Shown: piece by piece, positions 24,001 through 36,689 of the stretch
Layout: every line of letters begins with the position of its first letter
Numbering within the stretch: position 1 is the first letter of the stretch
NCBI GenBank assembly: GCA_029844215.1
Contig: CM056718.1
Coordinates: 81,952,764-82,016,763, forward strand
Source of the DNA: Przewalskia tangutica
Taxonomy: Eukaryota > Streptophyta > Magnoliopsida > Solanales > Solanaceae
DNA length: 64,000 nucleotides
Direction of reading: 5' to 3'
The notes under the pieces: generated by a model
Told to the model about the DNA's origin: nothing
The model's database searches: none
Seen by the model: the letters and a program-made list of their open reading frames with translations, nothing else
Position numbers and translations under genes: made by a program

Positions 24001-24720
24001 CCACGGATGGACCGAATGTATTCCATCCGACTACCGAAGTTCATGAGATGAACCGAATGTATTCCACACGCTTTCTATACCGGGTCCATGAGATGGGCCG
24101 AGACATGTTATACATATCACATGGTTTGTACCTAGATCGGCAGTGAGGAAGGAGTTCCACGCATGAGGATGACTTTGGAGGCGAGTCCCCGACTTGACAT
24201 GACCGCTTATGTTATGAAATGTAGTTTGTTATCATACATGTCTCTGCTTTATATAGATCGTTATGATTTCATTTACGTGATTTTTCAGTTTCATACTTGG
24301 TACCGTTGTAATCGACCTCCTTCTGGGCCGCTCATGCCACGTGCAGAGGTACATCGGCCAGGATCCTCGCCATAGGATCACAGCCAACGTTGGAAGCCCC
24401 GCTTTTCTGAGGCTTATCTTTTGCATGTTACCCCGAGTCCAGAGGTTCTTGTACATTCGTGGGTATGGCGGGCCCCGTCCCGCCATAGTTGTTGTCACTT
24501 CTTAGAGGTTTGTAGTAATCTGTTGGCGAGTTTGTAAAAAGGATAACTGTTCGGGTTTTTATGTATATATACGGAAGGCAACTGTTTTGGTTGGCCTGTT
24601 TATTTGTCATGTCTCTTGTTTCATGTTTATGTTTTTATTTCCGCTGATTTTCTCTGATGTTGTATCACGAGGGTGCCCGGGGTAAGGCACCAGTCACGGG
24701 CCCCGGTTCGGGTCGTGACA
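21055..24720 (+). repeat. G LTR 3, 3666 bp
   Basis: TGTTATACCCCG...GGGTCGTGACA. 15-bp run 22238-22330, 60-bp array about 22960-23184, 42-bp array 23840-24070. It ends directly at the right TSD. Confidence 0.92.
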
Positions 24721-24725
24721 ATCAT
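24721..24725. repeat. G target-site duplication (right), ATCAT
   Basis: ATCAT directly after GTGACA; identical to 10729-10733. Confidence 0.95.
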
Positions 24726-25479
24726 ACATAACATAAGCCCTACCGGCTTATCATACAATAAATAAGCAAGTTAAGAAATCCCCCTAACTTCTTATTAGCC
24801 TTATTCATATACATTCTCATTTTAGTTTACTTAAGGCACTAACATGTCATTATAAAATCCGGGAATTTAACCCAAAGTACTACGTATTTCTATTCTTTTA
24901 AAAATGACTCTTTTTCATATATAACCTCCAAGATACTAATAACCGTAGTATCAAGTCATAACTACTTTTCAAGACAAGTCACGATACCTTTTAGAAATAC
25001 ATTTAGGCTTCTAAATCAAGTGACTTCTTTCCTTTAAAACCTTAGGCAATTGATGCCTTAAATCAAATTGCCTTTCAATAAATCAAGCCATTTATCTTTC
25101 CATAAAGCCAATATAACCAACTCCCCATAAAGTCGTTATATTCACTTTATGCATTAGTCAAGTACAATTTCCTATCCAAGGGACTTATACGTTTAAAACG
25201 AAACAAGTATCGCATACTTTAAAACTCTTCAAGTCCCTTAACATACTTAAATTACTTAGAGTAAACCACTCTTTAAAATTTCCATAATAACAAGTATCAA
25301 AATACTTTCAACATACTTAAAGTCTCTTAACTTTGAAAACCAAGATATCCTTAACATTTAAACAAGTGAGTTAATTCCCTAACTCAATCAACTTGGACAT
25401 TCCTAAAATAAGCCAAGGATGTCAAATGGACTAGATTGTCAAAATCTTGTACGCCTACCGCACTATATACGCGGAAACT
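24726..25479 (-). repeat. B 3' LTR, piece 2 of 3
   Basis: Collinear and nearly identical with 48514-49266 in the intact B LTR. AT-rich R/U5-like DNA without genes; interrupted at its right end by element F. Confidence 0.9.
25475..25479. repeat. F target-site duplication (left), AAACT
   Basis: AAACT precedes TGTCACG at 25480 and recurs at 42436-42440. The empty site GTGAAACTAGTCATGC is intact at about 49259-49274 in the right B LTR. Confidence 0.95.
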
Positions 25480-27886
25480 TGTCACGACCCGCCCGGCCCG
25501 TGATCGTGCCTCACCGGCACCCAAGTAGTCATACATCGTAGTAATCGGAAATATAAAGCAAGACATGAAACAGCTTTATAAAATAAGACACGCTTTATGT
25601 GAGAAAACACGCTTTCGCGATATATATATACAATCATGGTTTTTGCACTACATCCGACATCGCATAAACATGACTGCACTTCTAAGGAAATATATAACTA
25701 TGGCGACAGGCCCCGCCATACCCCGATCGCATAAAACTATCTACAACAGTGAGATCATACCAAAAGTAGAGCCTCCTAAGAGATGGAGCTCCCGACACCA
25801 ATGTAAAGATCCTAAGGACGCGGATCTAGCACTGCTGCCTCTTACCGCGGATGAACGCAGCCCAAGGAGGTCAAGATAACAGTACTAAGTATGCGAAATC
25901 AGAAAGTACTTAAATGAAAACATATCATTTTTAAAACCACTACAAATATGTATGAAACAACCAAGGAAACCGCATATAGTGCCACATCACAAACAAGAGC
26001 AACAATAGGTAATCAGAATGAGTCTTGTCTAGGCCGCGAATGATCGAAACAGGCCACTCGCCCCATCATCATTCTCGCAAGCCTAATCTCGACTCTGAGT
26101 CCGCATAGGCCACTCACGGGCCCGCATGAGGTATAACCCCGCATCGAGGGTAGCTACTCCTCGCATCGCCCCGACTCGCTGTCCGCATGGCCACACTGCA
26201 TCGCATGAGGCATAACCCCGCATACTAACTCGAACTCGTAGCTCCGCATAGGCCCCCGACCCGCATTTAGGTATTCTCAATCATGGTCCTGCATCACCGA
26301 GTCTACCCCGCACGGAGGGCGCCTTAACCCCTGTATCATCTCAAGAGGTGAGTGATAGTATACTAACATAACAACTTATCTTTAAACAACATAAGCACAA
26401 CAAGGATACTCACCTATACAAACGTTACAAGATACTAACACACATAGCATCATATCATGTCTACTTATCAAACCATTTTATTATTCTTTTCACAATACGA
26501 GTCCGTTATAAACACATAGGCAAACTTGTTTCTTTTATCAATCTTAAGTGGTTATACTTAACTTCCCATAAAGCTAGTATAACTCCTAAGCTTCGCTTTA
26601 AAACCAATTAGTTCTCTTCGATAATATGATTCAAGAGTCTTTGAAATGTTTTCGCTTCTTTATTATTCGTGCTTAAGCCAGGCATTGCCGTAAGTATTAT
26701 TCAGCTTAAGTCAAAGACATTGCCGTAGTTATTATTCGCTTAACACATGTACGCTCACCGTACTATATATATATTGTAAAATATCATGCTTTAGGAAGAA
26801 TCACATACCTTCAAATAAAACCACCGCCAAGTTGAATATGTCGCAAGCAGAGAGTCACCTATAATAGTCACAGATATCTATCAAAGACTACTCAAGGTCA
26901 TTCTAAACAGAGGGTTCACAATTCTACTGAAAGCTGGCAAGACTTCCCTACCCTGAGCTATATAAGTTCATCGTGAAACACCCATGTAAGTACAGCTCAA
27001 TTATTCTTCTTTAAACCCTTCATCGTGATAATAGCTCAATTCTATTCTCGTGATATACTTCTAAGTATTTATACTTATCCTTATACTACAACAAGATATA
27101 TTTTCTAATTCAAAAGAGGGTTAGGATTAGTTACCCGGTAAGCCCAATAATATCCTAGAAAAGTCGCACTGAGCAAGGTTTTGCTCTCGCCTGTATGCTC
27201 CAAGAACCCTAGAAGTTCTTCACAACTTCTACTAAGTACTAAGGTATTTGGGCTAGGTATTTTGGGCATTATAACGATACAAGAAGGTAACTTTTCTACC
27301 AAGGGAGGGTAGATTTCCAGGCTGTGGGGTAGGCTCTCGCCACACCACACAAGGGAGGGAAGGGTGTTGGACGAAAGCTTAAGGGAGAGGAGAGGATTTT
27401 TAGACTTGGAAGATAACTTTGTGGATGAAAACTCTTCATCTCTGGGGGTATTTATAGCTCAAGCCTTCGCCAACCAATGGCCAAGATGAAGACAAGTGCA
27501 AGGCAAGTGTAAGGCCAAGATCAAGCCAAGTGCACCCTAACCCCTACTCCACAAAACACTCCACAAAACACTCCACAAAACAAGGCCTAAGTAAGGAACC
27601 AATCGCCAAGGCCAACATCCTCTCGACGCCCAATCGCCCAAAGCCATCCCACTTGTTTCAATGCAGGTGACACATGTCACCCTCCCGCTGGTCCAAAATG
27701 TTTCGCCTCTAAAAATCCGCAAAATAAGAAATGGCATAGCCGAATTTACTCTACGAAGTCAGGAAACGCTTCGCCTGAAACGATTCTTCTAGTGAGTTGT
27801 GTACAAAAATGAAACGCCCAAGGCTTATCTTTAAGGCTAGACTTTCGCACGTATTCCTTACGCATATACTGAAATACGGTATAACA
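25480..27886 (-). repeat. F LTR (left, element 3' end), 2407 bp
   Basis: Top strand TGTCACGACCCG...TATAACA. It contains about three copies of a unit with CCGCATAGGCC and CCCGCATGAGGTATAACCC (26090-26290), a CTTAAGCC/CATTGCCGTAAGTATTATT repeat (26690-26740), and U3 with TATA box and 12-bp repeats. No gene. Confidence 0.92.
27449..27678 (-). promoter_or_regulatory. F LTR U3 promoter region
   Basis: Element strand: GACACATGTC (27669-27678), a 12-bp direct repeat TTTTGTGGAGTG x3 (about 27546-27581), then TATAAATA (27449-27456), 430 bases inside the LTR. The other F LTRs have the same set at 34661-34890 and 41966-42212; the last has four 12-bp units. Enhancer-like role inferred. Confidence 0.6.
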
Positions 27887-28029
27887 TTCTCCTCCTTAGA
27901 AACATTCGCCCCAATGTTCCTTCCCAAGACGCTTATCGAAGAAGTTTAAACAGCTAGCAAATGCCACACGCGCCACAAAACAACACTTAGGCATAAATGA
28001 TAATGGAAATTTACAAGTAGGAAAGTGAA

Positions 28030-29330
28030 TTACCCGAGGTGGGAATAAAGGGGATACTTCCGCCTCATGTCCTCCTGGCTTCCCATGTCAACTCCTCCCC
28101 GAGCTCGCTCCGCCACAAGACTTTGACGGGCCACGCCCTTCGTCCGCAGACGCCTAACTCGACGATCGACTATCGCCATGGAATCTCTCATACGATAGCC
28201 CTCCACACCGACATCGCCAATCGGGTGCACCCTAGATGGATCCCCGATACATCTCCTCAAAGATAGATACGTGAAACACCGGATGCACCGCTTCCAGACG
28301 GACGGCAGATTCAACTCGTAGTAACCTTGCCTACCTCGCGACAATCAAACGCCCAACGTACCTTGGCCGAGCTTCCTTCTTCCCGAATCTCATCACACCC
28401 TTCATGGGTGACACCTTTAGGAAAACCCAATCATGAACTCGAACTCAAGATGCCGACGACGATGATCCGTGATACGACTTCGCCGACTCAGTCATTAATA
28501 GCCGCCTTGATAAGCTTCACCTTATCCATCGCTCTGTATCAATCGTCCCACTAGCCGCCCTCGCCCATATCGAACCAACCTATAGGCGATCCGCACTTCC
28601 TCCCATACAAGGCCTCATAAGGCGCCATCCGAATACCGAGTGGTAGCTATTATTATATGCGAACTCAACTAGAGGCAAATGATCCTCCCAACTACCACTA
28701 AAGTCAATAACACAAAGCTCGCAGATATCCTCAAGAGTTCGATAGTGCGCTCGCTCGCCCGTCTGTCTGCGGATGAAATGCGACTGTGCTCACCAAGGCC
28801 CCTAAACCCTCTCGAAGGACTCTGCTTAGCCGTGAACCGGGCTCCTCTGTCGATATGATCGGGTAGGGACTCCATGCACCGACGATCTCTCTGATGTAAA
28901 GTCCGCATAATCCTCACCAAAAGTCGCCCCGACGGAAGAAAGTGGGCTGATTTCACACCGCCGACGATAACCCATATAGAATCATGTCTCTCCGAAAGCA
29001 GGTAATCCCGTGATGAAGTCCATGTTGATTACCTCCCACTTCCGTGTCGATCTCTATCGCCAGAATAAACCACCGTGCCTCCGTGCTCTACCTTCACCGC
29101 CGACAACACGCACCGAGCTACGAACTCGCAACGCCCTCTTCAAGCCATCCCACCAATACACGTATCTAAGGTCGTGGTACATCTTGGTCGACCCGATGGA
29201 TAGAGTAACGCTACCGCAGGTGCTTCCCCAAGAACTCCGCCAAGTCCTCAAACATCCGAACACACAGTCGCCAAACCTTAGCACCCCATCAAATGCTACC
29301 TCAAAAGCGACCCTTGCCCTCACGTAAGAG
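28030..29330 (-). pseudogene. pol: F unit 1 integrase and chromodomain
   Basis: Integrase inserts the cDNA. The catalytic-triad neighbourhood is visible: MDFITGLP-like DNA near 29020, then KSAHFLP, DRGARFT (second Asp) and ERTIELL (Glu) at 28669-28956. C-terminal pieces at 28030-28344 include KGVMRFG-type GPY/F similarity upstream, then a chromodomain-like tail with IVDRRVRRLRTKGVA and DMRRKYP. The chromodomain marks it as a chromovirus and in the family helps target heterochromatin. Frames shift several times. Confidence 0.8.
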
Positions 29331-29479
29331 TCAGATCACGATATCGAATCAAAGCCGATCTCGAATCGCTGCTCTTCACCTCCTCGACGATGGAAGACTC
29401 GCAACCTCACGAACTCTAACCCCATCGCTATCGTAATCAATCAAACGGACACCAAGGCTCGCTAATCGATGCAAATCAC

Positions 29480-30950
29480 GAACCATGTCCTCCTCTCTAG
29501 CCGCACATCCGATAGGCTCCCCATCGACCTACGACTAAGAGCATCCGCCACAACATTGGCCTTCCCGTGGTATAGATATCAACATCGTAATCCTTAAGCA
29601 ATTCTAACCACCGCCTCGCCGCAAGTTCACTCCTCTGGTCAAGATATACCGAGGCTCTGTGGTCTGTATAAATATCCACGTGAACCCCATACAAATAGTG
29701 CCTCCAGATCTTCAAAGCGAATCACTACCGCTAACTCCAAATCACGCGGGTAGTTCTCGTGTTTCTTCACCGCCGACGATATGCTATAACCCCGCCATGT
29801 CGCATCAATACACATCCCAACCCGATGCCCGACGATCACAATACACGCATATAACCATCCGACCTCCGAAGAGTAAGAACGGGGCGGCCGCCTCTTTCAA
29901 AGAATCGAAACCCCGCCACAAGCATCACCATCAAACTTGGCCGCTTCTCGAGTCACTTAGTCAATGGTGCGTAGATAAGCAAACTTCTCCACGAACCGCC
30001 GATAATAACTCGCAAGGCCCGTAAAATCGCGAACCTCTGCCGAGTAGTAGGTCTCGCCAAGTCTCGATCGCCGATTGGCCAGACAACTCGAATGCCATCA
30101 CTCGGCTAATATGCCCAAGAAACGCCATCAAGTCAACCAAAACTCACATTTGGAAAACTTGGCGCATAACCGCTGGTCTCGAGAATCACAAGATAGCCTC
30201 AAATGCTCCGCATGCCCGCTCGAGCGAATAAACCAAGATATCATCAATGAACACTATCACAAACGTGTCCAAAAATGGTTTGAACACTGCTCATCAAATC
30301 CATGAATACCGCCGAGCATCGTCAACCCAAAAGACATGACCGAACTCATAATGCCCGCATCGTCCGAATGCAAATTCTGGACATCCACCTCTCGACTGCA
30401 CTGATGATAGCCCGATCGCAGATCAATCTTGAGAAACATCTCGCACTCGCAAATCGTCGAACAAATCATCAATCCCGGGAGGGTATTCGTTTAATGGTCA
30501 CCTTGTTCACCGCTCAGAATCAACACACATGCGCAGCTGCCCCGCCCTTCTTCTTCACGAACAATACCGCGCTTCTGTGGAGAAACACCGCCTAATGGGC
30601 CCTTCTCTAGCAAATCCCTAAGCCGATCCTTCACTCTCTCAACTCGGCAAAGCCATTCTCAGATGGCGGAATGGAAATAGCCGAGTATCCGCAATATGTC
30701 AATACAAAACTCAATCTCCTCTCAGAGGGATACCCGAGGTCATCCGGGAACACGCCCGGGAACTCACGACTACGGAATCGATCAAAATGTGGTACCGCAG
30801 CCGTGATCAAACACTCGAACTAGATGGTAGATATACCCTTCGCACCATCTTCCTAGCCTTGAGGTAGGAAATAAACCTACCCTGGCGATACCGTGCTCTC
30901 CCACTCAACAACCGGCTCTCAGAAACTGAACCGCATTACTTTCTCTCATA
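29480..30950 (-). pseudogene. pol: F unit 1 reverse transcriptase and RNase H
   Basis: RT: FLKIDLRSGYHQ at about 30400-30440, and the catalytic box VFIDDIL with FIDD at 30240-30251. RNase H: DATWRGYSISSAVKKHENYP, DLELAVV, then [12 protein letters not shown] near 29640-29700. Order and spacing match plant chromovirus pol. Frames are interrupted by small indels shared only in part with unit 2. Confidence 0.85.
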
Positions 30951-31400
30951 GCTACATTGGCATAGCAAGAAGCTAGCCAATCCATCCCCATAATCACGCC
31001 GGTCAATCATCTCCAACTCTATCAAGTCGCCAGGTCCGACGATCAGAATGGTCACAGACAAGCCCTATATACCCGCCGAGCTACCACCGAATCACCCATC
31101 GCGTAGCTACCTCAGTGGTCTATGGACTCGTGCTCTATCCCTATCCTACTAGCAACAAGGGAGATATATAGACAGAGTAGAACCCGATCTATCAAGGCAT
31201 AAACATCAAACCCAGAACCGATAAGGTACCGCGACGACATCGCGAGGCCTCCGATCCCGCTTACCGACAAAGCATAAATGCGTTCGAGGACCGCTAGAAT
31301 CGACTCGAGCCACGACCGCCGCGACTGCCGACCCATGAGCACTCGCCCCGGCGAGTAATCAGGAGATGATGAAGCCGCCACGTAACTCGGCGCCGGGCCC
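30950..31400 (-). pseudogene. pol: F unit 1 aspartic protease
   Basis: The protease matures Gag-Pol. FDVYALID lies near 31190-31215; unit 2 shows the site with DPGST. ASCYANVAMR-like DNA near 30940-30980 is the usual protease C-terminal landmark (MDWLASCYA). A one-base loss breaks the active-site loop in this copy. Confidence 0.7.
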
Positions 31401-32498
31401 TACCACCGCCACGCTTCGGCCGACAAGCCTCGCAGTGACCTCGCCGCCACAATCAGAATAAGATCCATAAGTAGTACCACACTTCCTGAATGGGATCTAC
31501 CGTGACGCCACACCGGGTGGTCCCGATCGCCGCAAGCACTCGCTACTCGACGCTCAAGCCCTGGCCCGGTCCGCCTCAAAACTCGGGCCGCGGCCGAGGA
31601 CGGTGCAGAGTGCTCGAGCCGGGCCGTGGTGCGACCCAGATCGCCGCCGAGGCCGCCACCACGATAACCACCGTAAAACCTCCCGCCCCGCCTTCTTCTC
31701 GCCGATGTCGGCCCACTGCCGACCGCGCCTCGCATCCAAGGGCGTGAGCTCGCACGCGGTAATGTCCATACCCGGCCGAGAGAAACCCCGCACATGACTC
31801 GCCATATAGTCATCTAGCCCAGTGACATAGCGGTACCCTATCCTCCATATCGCTACCAATGCCGGGACATATCGAGCCAATGAATCAAACTCGACATCAG
31901 ACTCCCGACAAGGCCCTCTCGCCGCCAAGAAGAAAAATCTATCACCGCGCCTCTCATCCGCGAGGCAAGAAGTGAGTGAGGAAAGCCTCGAGAACTCGCC
32001 CCAAGTAGCCGGGACGCGGTTTCACCCGATAACTCCCATGAATCAAACCAATCGATCGCGTATCACGCACTTATGTGGAACCAAAGATCACGACCGGTCT
32101 CCGACGCCCGATCACTCAAAATCCTCCGTTGACGGATGAACTCCTCGCGATCATCCTCCCGCCGACCCATAAAACTCCGCGGCTACAACTCAAGAAATCT
32201 CGTAGCCTCAAACTATTCGCCTCGTGTACCACGGCGCGACCGAGCCGAGCCGAACTGAACCGCCGCATCCAATCTCTCTCAGACGGCCACAACTTTAGCC
32301 AAAAGTCGGGCCATCTCTCAGACCCTAACTCTCCGCCCTGTGCCGCGGGGACGAGGGGTGGTACTGTGGGTGCCGGGCCGGGCGGCGCCATAGAACTCCG
32401 CCTCTCGTATAGACCGGCCCGAGCCTCGTGACTGGGTGTCTCGCTAGCAGCCTCCGCCGCTTGCCCTTCTCGGGCCCGGTTGCCTTACGTGAGGCATA
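31400..32498 (-). pseudogene. gag: F unit 1 gag
   Basis: Start at ATG complementary to 32496-32498 (ATGCCTC context). Capsid pieces include EFDSLARYVPALVA and YRYVTGLDDYMASHVRG (31554-31928). The glycine/arginine-rich linker RGGRFYGGYRGGG and a degraded zinc knuckle (C-D-C-G-G..GH..C near 31440) follow before the protease. Frames are broken. Confidence 0.75.
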
Positions 32499-32607
32499 AT
32501 CACATAGAAAGGAATACGTTAGAGGTCCAACCTATAACACACCTTCTAAAGCACGATCTCGTAATGAGAAGAATGGAAACCAATCCTAAATATCCTATAG
32601 CCTCTCG

Positions 32608-32639
32608 ATTATTGGCGTGGTGCACAACACACCGATAAT
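32608..32639 (-). promoter_or_regulatory. Leader hairpin with GTGCAC loop, F unit 1
   Basis: Element strand ATTATCGGTGTG / CACGCCAATAAT, loop TTGTGCAC; 11 of 12 positions pair including one G-T wobble. The 3' arm differs from G, B and E (CACATCTATAAT), yet pairing holds: G-C replaces the G-T wobble of the other families. The unit 2 copy is at 39864-39892 with bases missing. Confidence 0.6.
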
Positions 32640-32698
32640 CAAGACTTACTAGATACTTCTCAGACACTTTCCGAGGATTAATCGCTCGATACCACTTT

Positions 32699-35102
32699 TG
32701 TCACGACTGCCCGGCCCGTGGATCGTGCCTTACCGGCACCCAAGTAGTCATACATCGTAGTAATCACGAAATATAAAGCAAGACATGAAACGCTTTATAA
32801 AATAAGACACGCTTTATGAGAAAACACGCTTTCGCGTATATATATATACAATCATGGTTTTTGCGCTACATCCGACAATCGCATAACATGACTACGCACT
32901 TAAGGAAATATATAACTATGGCGACAGGTTCCCGCCATACCTCGATCAGATAAAAACTATCTACAACAGGAGATCATACCAAAAGTAGAGCCTCCTAAGA
33001 GACGGAGCTCCCGACACCAATGTAAAGATCCTAAGGATGCGGATCTAGCACTGCTGCTCTTACCGCGCATGAACGCAGCCCCTCAAGGAGGTCGACAACA
33101 GTACTAAGTATGCGAAATCAGAAGTACTTAAATGAAAACATATCATTTTTAAAACCAGTTTACAAATATGTATGAAACAACCAAGGAAACCGCATACATA
33201 GTGCCACATCACAAACAAGAGCAACAATAGGTAATCAGAATGAGTCTTGTCTAGGCCGCGAATGATCGAAACAGGCCACTCGCCTCATCATCATTCTCGC
33301 AGCCTAACTCGACTCCCGAGTCCGCATAGGCCACTCACGGGCCCGCATGAGGTATAACCCCGCATCGAGGGTAGCTACTCCCGCATCGCCCCGACTCGCC
33401 GTCCGCATGGCCACACGCATCGCATGAGGCATAACCCCGCATACTAACTCGAACTCTCGTAGCTCCGCATAGGCCCCCGACCCGCATGAGGTATTCTCGA
33501 ATCACGGTCCTGCATCACCGAAGTCTACCCCAGACGGAGGCGCTTAACCCCTGATCATCTCAAGAGGTGAGTGATAGTATACTAACATAACAACTTATCT
33601 TTAAACAACATAAGCACAACAAGGATACTCACCTATACAAACGTTACAAGATACTAACACACATAGCATCATATCATGTCTACTTATCAAACCATTTTAT
33701 TATTCTTTTCACAATATGAGTCAGTTATAAACACATAGGCAAACTTGTTTCTTTTATCAATCTTAAGTGGTTATACTTAACTTCCCATAAAGCTAGTATA
33801 ACTCCTAAGCTCGCTTTAAAACCAATTAGTTCTCTTCGATAATATGATTCAAAGAGTCTTTTGAAATGTTTTCGCTTCTTATTATTCAGCTTAAGCCAGG
33901 CATTGCCGTAAGTATTATTCAGCTTAAGTCAAAGACATTGCCGTAGTTATTATTCAAGCTTAACACATGTACGCCTACCGCACTATATATATATTGTAAA
34001 ATATCATGCTTTAGGAAGAATCACATACCTTCTCAAATAAAACCACCGCCAAGTCAATATGTCGCGCAGAGAGTCACCATAATAGTCACAGATATCTATC
34101 AAAGACTACTCAAGGTCATTCTAAAGAGGGTTCACAATTCTACGGAAAGTCGGGCAAGACTTCCTACCCTGAGCTATATAAGTTCATCGTGAAACAATCC
34201 CATGTAAGTACCAATTATTCTTCTTTAAACCCTTCATCATGATAACACCAATTCTATTCTGTGATATACTTCTAAGTATTTATACTTATCCTTATACTAC
34301 AAAGATATATTTTCTAATTCAAAAGAGGGTTAGGATTAGTTACCCTGTAAGCCCAATAATATCCTAGAAAAGTCGCACCGAGCAAGGTTTTGCTCTCGTT
34401 GTATGCTCCAAGAACCCTGAAGTTCTTCACAACTTCTACTAAGTACTAAGGTATTTGGGCTGTGGTATTTTGGGCATTATAACGATACAAGAAGGTAACT
34501 TTTCTACCAAGGGAGGGGGTAGATTTCGCCAGGCTAGGGGTAGCTCTCGCCACACCACACAAGGAGGGGAAGGGGTGTTGACGAAAAGCTTAAGGGAGAG
34601 GAGAGGATTTTAGACTTGGAAGATAACTTTGTGGATGAAAACTCTTCATCTCTAAGCGGGTATTTATAGCTCAAGCCTCGCCAACCAATGGCCAAGATGA
34701 AGACAAGTGCAAGGCAAGTGTAAGGCCAAGATCAAGCCAAGTGCACCCTAACCCCTACTCCACACAACACTCCACAAAACACTCCACAAAACAAGGCCTA
34801 AGTAAGGAACCAATCGCCAAGGCCAACATCCTCTGACGCCCAATCGCCCAAAGCCATCCCACTTGCTTCAATGTGAGGGTGACACATGTCACCCTCCCGT
34901 TGGTCCAAAATGTTTCGCCTCTAAAAATCCGCAAAATAAGAAATGGCATAGCCGAATTTACTCTACGAAAGTCGTGGAAACGCTTTCGCCTGAAACGATT
35001 CTTCTAGTGAGTCAGGTACAAAAATGAAACGCCCAAGGCTTATCTTTAAGGCTAGATTTTCGCATTTATTCCCTTACGCATATACTGAAATACGGTATAA
35101 CA
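32699..35102 (-). repeat. F LTR (central), 2404 bp
   Basis: TGTCACGACTGC...TATAACA. Shared between the two units. Same internal repeats; TATA box 34661-34668; 12-bp repeats at about 34757-34793. Confidence 0.92.
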
Positions 35103-35244
35103 TTCTCCTCCTTAGAAACATTCGTCCCGAATGTTCCTTCCCAAGACGCTTATCAAGAAGTTTAAACAAGTTAGCAAATGCCACACGCGCCACAAAACAA
35201 CACTTAGGCATAAATGATAATGGAAATTTACAAGTAGGAAAGTG

Positions 35245-36540
35245 AATTACCCGAGGTGGGGAATAGTGGGGATACTTCCGCCTCATGTCCTCCTCGGCTT
35301 CCCATGTCAACTCCTCCTCGAGCTCGCTCCGCCACAAGACTTTGACGGCCACGCCCTTCGTCCGCAGACGCCTAACTCGACGATCGACTATCGCTATGGA
35401 ATCTCTCATACGATAGCCCCTGGCCACCGACATCGCCAATCGGTGCACCCTAGATGGATCCCCGATACATCTCTCAAAGATAGATACGTGAAACACGGAT
35501 GCACCGCCTCCAGATCGGACGGCAGATCCAACTCGTAGGCAACCTTGCCTACCTCGCGACAACTGAAACGCCCAACGTACCTTGGGCCGAGCTTCTTCTT
35601 CCCGAATCTCATCACACCCTTCATGGGTGACACCTTTAGGAAAACCCAATCATGAACTCGAACTCAAGATGCCGACGACGATGATCTCGCATACGACTTG
35701 CCGACTCGAGCCGTCAATAGCCGCCTTGATAAGCTTCACCTTATCCATCGCTCGTACCAAATCTGGTCCCACTAGCCGCCCCGCCCACATCGAACCAACC
35801 TATAGGCGATCTCGCACTTCCTCCCATACAAGGCCTCATAAGGCGCCATCCGAATACCGAGTGGTAGCTATTATTATATGCGAACTCAACTAGAGGCAAA
35901 TGATCCTCCCAACTACCACTAAAGTCAATAACAAAGCTCGCAAAGATATCCTCAAGAGTCCGATAGTGCGCTCGCTGCCGTCTGCTCGTGGATGAAATGC
36001 AGATTGTGCTCACCGCGCCCCTAAACCCTCGAAGGACTCTGTTAGCCGAACCGGCTCTCGCTCGATATGATCAAGTAGGGACTCACGCACCGACGATCTC
36101 TGATGTAAAGTCCGCATAATCCTCACCGAAAAAGTCGCCCCGACGGGAAGAAAGTGGGCTGATTTCACACCGCCGACGATAACCCATATAGAATCATGTC
36201 TCCTCCGAGTGCGAGGTAATCCCGTGATGAAGTCCATGTTGATTACCTCCCACTTCCGTGTCGATCTCTATCGTCAGAATAAACCACCGTGCCTCCGTGC
36301 TCTACCTTCACCGCCGACAACACGGCACCGAGCTACGAACTCGCAACGCCCCTCTTCAAGCCATCCCACCAATACACGATCTAAGGTCGTGGTACATCTT
36401 GGTCGACTTCGATGGATAGAGTAACGCGCTACCGCAGTGCTTCCCCAAGAACTCCGCCAAGTCCTCAAACATCCGAACACACACCGCTTCTCAAACCTTA
36501 GCACCCCATCAGGTGCTACTCAAAGGACCCTTGCCTCACG
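35245..36540 (-). pseudogene. pol: F unit 2 integrase and chromodomain
   Basis: MDFITGLPRTRRRHDSIWVI opens at 36237, then KSAHFLPVG (about 36140). [15 protein letters not shown] and GGSARSPIGWFDVG lie at 35741-36013. The GPY/F module VSPMKGVMRFGKKKLGPRYVG is at about 35560-35633. The chromodomain reads AIVDRRVRRLRTKGVAVKVL then TWEAEEDMRRKYPHYS in one 191-codon frame (35074-35649). Compared with unit 1 this copy keeps more residues in frame. Confidence 0.85.
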
Positions 36541-36689
36541 TAAGAGTCAGACACGATATCGAATCAAAGCCGATCTCGAATCGCTGCCTCTTCACCTCTC
36601 GACGATGGAAGACTCGCAACCTCACGAACTCTAACCCCATCGCTATCGTAATCAATCAAACGGACACCAAGGCTCGCTAATCGATGCAA

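Larger units (their letters stand above)
10734..24720 (+). mobile_element. Element G: three-LTR non-autonomous retrotransposon (LARD-like)
   Basis: The layout is LTR (10734-14404), internal (14405-15957), LTR (15958-19648), internal (19649-21054), LTR (21055-24720), flanked once by the 5-base TSD ATCAT. Each LTR is about 3.67 kb and each internal region only 1.4-1.55 kb, with PBS, leader, a short gag start, an unidentified module and PPT. No pol domain is visible. Large LTRs with little coding fit the LARD class of plant elements. The layout is what unequal recombination between the two LTRs of one insertion produces. E at the right edge is the same family in the opposite orientation. Confidence 0.88.
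27887..32698 (-). mobile_element. F internal region 1, 4812 bp
   Basis: From right (element 5') to left: PBS complement just inside 32698, leader hairpin (32608-32639, palindrome 32620-32625), gag start ATG complementary to 32496-32498, pol, AACATTCG-type motif near 27900 and PPT. The internal length is about normal for a gag-pol chromovirus. Confidence 0.88.

Noticed and set aside
31400..31813. GC-rich 137-codon frame as a possible host gene
   Set aside because: It matches the gag linker and zinc-knuckle region of F across frame slips.
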